NCBI GenBank assembly: GCA_030690415.1
Contig: JAUYGZ010000008.1
Span: 62,001-126,000 of the forward strand
Length of the DNA: 64,000 nucleotides
Direction of reading: 5' to 3'
From: a bacterium
Lineage (GTDB): Bacteria; Patescibacteriota; Gracilibacteria; JAUYGZ01
The translations under genes and the position numbers were made by a program. Shown here one piece after another: positions 59,787-64,000 of the stretch. Numbering within the stretch: position 1 is the first letter of the stretch; every line of letters starts with the position of its first letter. The notes below the pieces were generated by a model, which did no database searches, was not told the origin of the DNA, and was given only the letters and a program-made list of their open reading frames with translations.

Positions 59787-62735
59787 TCAACTCGCTCCCT
59801 GCAGAAGTATTTCCTTATAATCCCCATTCTCTTCTACATACACAAACCGCTCTTTGTTTCCTGTATCACTTTTGTTCGGAGGGTTGGGTGCCACGATACT
59901 CCATTTATTATCAACTTCATCAACTTTCATCAGAGCATTTCCATTATCAGGTTTCTTCAGCAATTCGATGAGCTTCCTAAAATTGTACCGAAATGCCTCG
60001 AGATACTTGGCGTTGGCATTATCGGTAAGAAGGGGTGGGTTCTCATTTTCCCCCTTCATGATCGCTTGTGGATTTCCATTGGCTTTCACAATGAGGAGAT
60101 CGTCGAAGAGACAGGGGGTATTTGGATCATTGTCCTTGAGGCACTTTAAGGGTCCCTTGCCACCTTCTGAAGAATCGATAGAGATGATCTCTATTTGAGA
60201 GAAGTCAAGTGGATTGTTGAAGTCAGTAGTATTTGTATTAGCTAGTTCTTTATCCAGCTCCGACAGCTGAGTATTCACATCCGAATACATCTTCTCCTTC
60301 GTCTCCAGTCCAAATTTCCCATCTCCTCGTACTTTTCCTTTCTCATCCAGCCGTGTCACCACGCATTTCTCTTTGATGGCTTCGAGCAGGGATTTCCATT
60401 TGCCGAGTTCTTTTACATCTTTGTGTTTCTCGATATATTTTTTGAAGCCACCTTTGTTTCTAATTAAGGTTGGATAGACAGTTGGATTTTCGCCCCCTCT
60501 ATTTTGGCTTATAAATTCTTTAATCGCCTCAAAATTCTTATCCAACACATCCTCAATGCCCTTGAGGTGGGGGAGAGTTTTGGCTGCTGTCGTGAGGGCT
60601 TCATAAGCTGTGATGACTTCCTGTCGCTTTGTATTCAACGCTTCATTTCTTTCACCCTCTTCTTCATTTTCCTCATCTCCTCCTTCTTCTTCCCTTCCTT
60701 CCTCCTTCGCGGCAGCGCCCTCCCACATCTCAAGCATCTTGCCCGCCATATCGTCATACCCCGCCGGCCCCTTCGGGTACCGTGACTCGAGGGTCAGGCG
60801 TGGCAGGCTGATGAGCATTTCGTAGAGGTCTTTGTGGTAGCGCTTCATCTCCCTCAGCAGTGGGAACTCCCTCCCCAGCTCGAAATCCGACATTTTGCCC
60901 CAGAGCTTTTCGTCTGCGGTGCCGGCGTTTTGAATTTCCTCCAAATAGTCATGAACTCCCGTTCGATCGTCTGCACTGAGTTCCTTATACCATTTATCAA
61001 CCTGTTTCTGGTTCACTTTGCCCAGGACCTCTTGGGCTTTTTTCGTCCGTTCATCCTGCTCTTTGGCGAATTTTTTGATGGTATCGAGAAGCTCGGGGTG
61101 AAAGCCCTTGTAGAGAGATTCGAGGACTTCTTTCGTCACGGGTGTTTTTTGGAACTGGTCATTGAGTTTAAACAATGATTCGACCTTTTCCATGGCTTTG
61201 AGGGCGTCCTCGGATCGGCCAAGTGTGATACGGGCAGCGCTAAGGATCCTTTGTTCTTGTTCAAACTCATTTGTGATTGCAGTCTTTTCAGGCTCTTCTG
61301 CTTTTGCCAGCTTCACCTGTAGGCTCATGAGCCGCATGCTCGACTGGTCCACTGCGGATTTGTTATCCTTGATCTGGGCTCTCAGGTCTTTTATGGCCGC
61401 GTCGAAATCTTTTTTATCTTTGGTGATGCTGGACTGGTGCTCACGGAGCTCTTTCTCGACGAAAGTTTTTTCTTCGGTTTCTTTGGTTTTTTGTGCCAAG
61501 AGGGCTTCCTCTTTTCTTTCGATCTTGAGAGTAACACCCCCTGCCACTGTTCCCGAAACCAGTTGCCCCGGCTTGGCTTCTATCACTTCAGTTATCGGTT
61601 TTTTATCGATGAATCCTCCGGGAGCAATTTTTATTGTATTCGGCGCTTCACCCGGCCCGCGTTTTGGGATTCGAAAGTCTTTGAGTTCGTCTCCAGCTGA
61701 GATTGTGACTATTCCCTTCTCGAGCAGATCCTGCTGGAACTTGAGGCTTTTTCTCAGCACGGATGGGATTTTCATATTGTTTCTCCATCGGTCGAGAAAA
61801 TTCCCGACCCTGGTCCATCTCAAGATACCTCCAGTGATGGCAGCCCCTAATGCGGCCCCTCCAACAATTGGCCAAAAAACCGGAAATGTGACACCCGCTA
61901 GTGCCAGGGATCCTACTGTTAAAGAACTACCGAGTACACCGACACCGCCCGACAGGAGCCCTGTATTAAACTTTTGCCAAATCCATGCTCCAGCCTTATC
62001 ATACCATTCGGCCTTATTAATCGCCTCATCCCTCATTTTCTTCACCTCCTTCGCGTAGTCCTGAACCCTGTTCAGCCGTCCGTTCAGGGCGTTGATCCTC
62101 CGCTCGAGGTTTTTCTTTCTATTGGTAAGCTCATTCACCCGCTCGAGGTCTTCTTTCTTCATGCCCAATGCGCCTACGGTATCCGCGAGGGATCGGTAAA
62201 AGGTTTGTTCTTCTTCAGAGACTTCTTGTAATTCATATGTAGGCTCTTCATTTTCATCACTTATCCAAGTGCCCACTGCTAAACCCTCAAGCTTTTCTTT
62301 CGCAAGCTCCGCGACATCATTCCCCTCTGGTGTCCCAACCCTTGCTGATAATTCGTCAATGGCGTCAAGGGCCTTCTTAGACGCACGCTTGCGGAATTTA
62401 TCCATGAGGTACTCGTGGATTATCCATTTTAGGTCTTCTCCGATTTTCCTTGATGACAATATGATGCTAATAGCATTTTCTTTCCCCATCTCATCCAGCA
62501 CGTCCTCATACTTTTCGGCAAAAGCTTCGGGATCCGTGGTCGTGAAGACTCCGCTCAGCTGGTCAAAGATAGCCGCCTGGCTGTCGACGGGGTGGACTTT
62601 TCCGGGCTCTTCAAGACCCTTTTCTTCACTGAGGGTTTTTTCATCAGGGCCTTTCCCTTTGCTGGTATACCAAATACATCGTTTGGGGAGCAAAAAATGA
62701 TCGTTTTGATGCTGAAATGTGCTCTGAAGCTCCAT
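59787..62735 (-). CDS. Large coiled-coil protein with Gly-rich hydrophobic segment, copy A2
   Basis: A 982-residue protein, not recognised. N-terminal 1-240 helical; residues 257-310 a Gly/Ala hydrophobic segment (LLSGGVGVLGSSLTVGSLAL, then GVTFPVFWPIVGGAALGAAI) with Trp-rich turns before it, lined up with that of the 749-residue copy; 310-400 a linker with beta-like PGGFIDKKPITEVIEAKPG; then coiled coil (residues 410-500) and an acidic tract EEEGGDEENEEEGER. The C-terminal 200 residues are a separate domain absent from copy A1. It follows its small partner by 9 bases. Confidence 0.7.
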   Translation of the reverse strand: MELQSTFQHQNDHFLLPKRCIWYTSKGKGPDEKTLSEEKGLEEPGKVHPVDSQAAIFDQLSGVFTTTDPEAFAEKYEDVLDEMGKENAISIILSSRKIGEDLKWIIHEYLMDKFRKRASKKALDAIDELSARVGTPEGNDVAELAKEKLEGLAVGTWISDENEEPTYELQEVSEEEQTFYRSLADTVGALGMKKEDLERVNELTNRKKNLERRINALNGRLNRVQDYAKEVKKMRDEAINKAEWYDKAGAWIWQKFNTGLLSGGVGVLGSSLTVGSLALAGVTFPVFWPIVGGAALGAAITGGILRWTRVGNFLDRWRNNMKIPSVLRKSLKFQQDLLEKGIVTISAGDELKDFRIPKRGPGEAPNTIKIAPGGFIDKKPITEVIEAKPGQLVSGTVAGGVTLKIERKEEALLAQKTKETEEKTFVEKELREHQSSITKDKKDFDAAIKDLRAQIKDNKSAVDQSSMRLMSLQVKLAKAEEPEKTAITNEFEQEQRILSAARITLGRSEDALKAMEKVESLFKLNDQFQKTPVTKEVLESLYKGFHPELLDTIKKFAKEQDERTKKAQEVLGKVNQKQVDKWYKELSADDRTGVHDYLEEIQNAGTADEKLWGKMSDFELGREFPLLREMKRYHKDLYEMLISLPRLTLESRYPKGPAGYDDMAGKMLEMWEGAAAKEEGREEEGGDEENEEEGERNEALNTKRQEVITAYEALTTAAKTLPHLKGIEDVLDKNFEAIKEFISQNRGGENPTVYPTLIRNKGGFKKYIEKHKDVKELGKWKSLLEAIKEKCVVTRLDEKGKVRGDGKFGLETKEKMYSDVNTQLSELDKELANTNTTDFNNPLDFSQIEIISIDSSEGGKGPLKCLKDNDPNTPCLFDDLLIVKANGNPQAIMKGENENPPLLTDNANAKYLEAFRYNFRKLIELLKKPDNGNALMKVDEVDNKWSIVAPNPPNKSDTGNKERFVYVEENGDYKEILLQGAS

Positions 62736-62744
62736 ACTCCGGTG

Positions 62745-63173
62745 TTATTTGTTTTTAATTTTTTGTGCCATTTCGCGGGCCTGCTTAGCTTCCCCTTTTT
62801 TCTGAACTTCGTGGAGCTGCTCGACCGTACGAATCTCGATGTGCTCGCATGCCGCCTGAATTTCTTTGCAGGCTCCTATGGAGACAGCCGTCAATTCAAC
62901 ATTAGTCTGATCCAGTTCTTTATTCAGGCCATCTATTTCCTCTTCCAGAGACCTTGCCTCCTCCAAACGGGACTGATAGTGGCGTTCCAGAAGGTCGATG
63001 AAGAGCTGGTAATGAGGCAGATCAAAGGTTCCCTGCGCGATCAGGAAGAGAAAGAGCGCTTTGTGTTCATCAAGAATGGGACTCACCGCGATATCCGCGG
63101 CGATTTTCCCGATGAATTCGGGGGTGAGTTCGGGGGGAGTTGCATCCGTCTTTTGGGTTTTGGTTTTTGACAT
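62745..63173 (-). CDS. Small helical protein, module copy A2
   Basis: A 142-residue protein paralogous to that at 43984. The motif SPILDEHKALFLFLIAQGTF occupies the same residues (31-50) as its counterpart. A helical charged region follows (EARSLEEEIDGLNKELDQ). It precedes the 982-residue gene by 9 bases, copying the order of the left end of the island but on the opposite strand. Its promoter overlaps that of hicBA (see findings). Confidence 0.75.
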   Translation of the reverse strand: MSKTKTQKTDATPPELTPEFIGKIAADIAVSPILDEHKALFLFLIAQGTFDLPHYQLFIDLLERHYQSRLEEARSLEEEIDGLNKELDQTNVELTAVSIGACKEIQAACEHIEIRTVEQLHEVQKKGEAKQAREMAQKIKNK

Positions 63174-63196
63174 ATTTTTATTTTTTTATTCCTCTC

Positions 63197-63225
63197 ATTA
63201 TAGCGGAAAAAGGGGTTTGATGCAA
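63197..63225 (-). promoter_or_regulatory. Promoter of the right-hand island module
   Basis: On the minus strand TTGCAT (63225-63220) and TATAAT (63202-63197) with a 17-base spacer. Its -35 overlaps the -35 of the plus-strand hicBA promoter. Confidence 0.65.
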
Positions 63226-63244
63226 TGGCCAGGATGGGTATAAT
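63217..63244 (+). promoter_or_regulatory. hicBA promoter
   Basis: TTGATG (63217-63222) and TATAAT (63239-63244) with a 16-base spacer, ahead of ATG 63274. Confidence 0.65.
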
Positions 63245-63273
63245 GGGTTTAGACATTTTCCTCTCTTCAGTTC

Positions 63274-63546
63274 ATGAAAAAAACAGTCCGGCAAAACATT
63301 TCTCATTACACCGTCGTCTTCACATCCGATGAAGAGGGGTTTTACCATGTGAGCGTTCCTGTCCTTCCTGGCTGTGTGACGTTTGGAAGCAGTTTTCAGG
63401 AAGCTCAGGAGAAGGCTCAGGAAGTGATTGAGCTCTGGCTGGAAGAACTGGCGGGTGAGAAACAACCTTTACCTCAAGAGACGAAACGGCCCTGGATAGG
63501 AGATATTGCCGTCAAAGTTCCGAAACTAAAAAGTTATTCCGTGTAA
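63274..63546 (+). CDS. hicB: HicB antitoxin
   Basis: A 90-residue antitoxin. The partial RNase-H-like fold is seen in HYTVVFTSDEEGFYHVSVP, LPGCVTFGSSFQEAQEKAQEVI and ELWLEELAGE, standard for HicB of the UPF0150 type. There is no added C-terminal HTH, so DNA binding, if any, would come through the complex. It precedes hicA with a 10-base gap, the antitoxin-first order. Confidence 0.88.
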   Translation: MKKTVRQNISHYTVVFTSDEEGFYHVSVPVLPGCVTFGSSFQEAQEKAQEVIELWLEELAGEKQPLPQETKRPWIGDIAVKVPKLKSYSV

Positions 63547-63556
63547 GCCCTTCCGA

Positions 63557-63763
63557 ATGCCCCAGTACTCTGCTGATCGAATTATCAAGGCACTCCTGAA
63601 ACATGGTTTTCAGCTTGTTCGGTCAAAGGGGAGTCATCAGATCTTCAAGAATCAGGAAGGCTTCATGGTCCCGGTTCCCTTTCATGGGAAAAAGAAAAGC
63701 ATACCCCTCGGGACTGCCCTTGCCATTATCAGGCAGAGCGGGATCGCGAGGGAGGAGTTTTAA
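63557..63763 (+). CDS. hicA: HicA mRNA interferase toxin
   Basis: A 68-residue toxin that cleaves mRNA and tmRNA. The double-stranded RNA-binding-like fold is visible in SADRIIKALLKHGFQLVRSKGSHQIF, with the catalytic His in KGSHQ, then VPVPFHGKKKSIPLGT and IIRQSGIAREEF. Unlike the 20842-21060 copy, it has no internal stop, so this locus is intact. It marks the right edge of the accessory island. Confidence 0.9.
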   Translation: MPQYSADRIIKALLKHGFQLVRSKGSHQIFKNQEGFMVPVPFHGKKKSIPLGTALAIIRQSGIAREEF

Positions 63764-63928
63764 AAACGGTCAAGGAAAAAGATTTTCATAGCGGAAAGAA
63801 ATCGATAAAATAGAGATTCCCTGGTAATGACATCGGAGAAACATCATGTCCTTTTGTCCATCTGAACCACTTTCCACATATATATCCTTGTTTATACTTC
63901 ATTCGAATCTAGTCTATATTGATGAACT

Positions 63929-64000
63929 ATGGCGCTTACGAAAAAAGACATATCAATAATTTCTCAGCTCTTCAATCAGGGGTATGAGCATATTATTTTG
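63929..64000 (+). CDS. Start of a gene cut by the right edge
   Basis: The first 24 codons from ATG 63929 read MALTKKDISIISQLFNQGYE and on. A TATATT box at 63915-63920 lies just before, and the frame is open to the window edge. Too short to name. The stretch 63764-63928 holds no other feature that I see. Confidence 0.45.
   Translation, partial: MALTKKDISIISQLFNQGYEHIIL

Overview
The window looks like a chromosomal segment of a Candidate Phyla Radiation (Patescibacteria) bacterium, most likely Peregrinibacteria-like. This is inferred from gene content, not from a marker-gene tree. The signs are dense packing, a TrmB-type regulator, VanW, YibE/F and SLH-domain proteins, an orphan VirD4/TraD-like ATPase, and ribosomal proteins with unusual tails. 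TGA is a normal stop here (ends of the YibE/F and csaB genes), so the UGA=Gly code of Gracilibacteria/Absconditabacteria does not apply. No rRNA, CRISPR array, insertion sequence or phage structural gene was seen.

Region 1 (1-21 kb) is mostly housekeeping. It holds nadD (cut by the left edge) overlapping nadE, a VanW protein, miaA, an M16 double protease, a YibE/F permease, tRNA-Glu, a PurD-like ATP-grasp plus GNAT pair, aroD with an rRNA pseudouridine synthase and a GT4 glycosyltransferase. A structured RNA that I read as a divergent RNase P RNA follows, then rpsB-tsf, tRNA-Arg(GCG) and murJ. Embedded at 5.2-7.1 kb is a convergent pair: a small protein with an FDW motif and a PD-(D/E)XK-like protein.

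Region 2 (20-29 kb, minus strand) runs from prfA through an S1-HhH fusion, an epimerase, both L-serine dehydratase subunits and an ABC-F ATPase to a hicB/hicA locus and a C39-like lipoprotein. The hicA there has an in-frame stop.

Region 3 (29-43 kb) has a thioredoxin-like lipoprotein, a methyltransferase, a TrmB regulator, an HD hydrolase, an SLH-anchored trypsin-like protease, the VirD4-like ATPase, tRNA-Ser, holA, rplS, csaB and an FtsQ-like protein invaded by heptanucleotide repeats. CsaB pyruvylates the wall polymer that SLH domains bind, so csaB and the SLH protease make functional sense together.

Region 4 (43.1-63.8 kb) is the accessory island and the best candidate for an undescribed system. 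It is bracketed by two toxin-antitoxin loci, mazEF on the left and hicBA on the right. Just inside each is a copy of the same two-gene module: a helical protein of 134 or 142 residues followed by a large coiled-coil protein with a glycine-rich hydrophobic segment. The two copies point inward. Between them is a five-gene minus-strand operon of large modular coiled-coil proteins of unknown function and a second copy of the FDW + PD-(D/E)XK convergent pair. Divergent hicBA and island promoters share -35 sequence at 63.2 kb, so HicB could also control the island. The function is unknown; a membrane-associated defence, conflict or cell-structure complex are all open possibilities.
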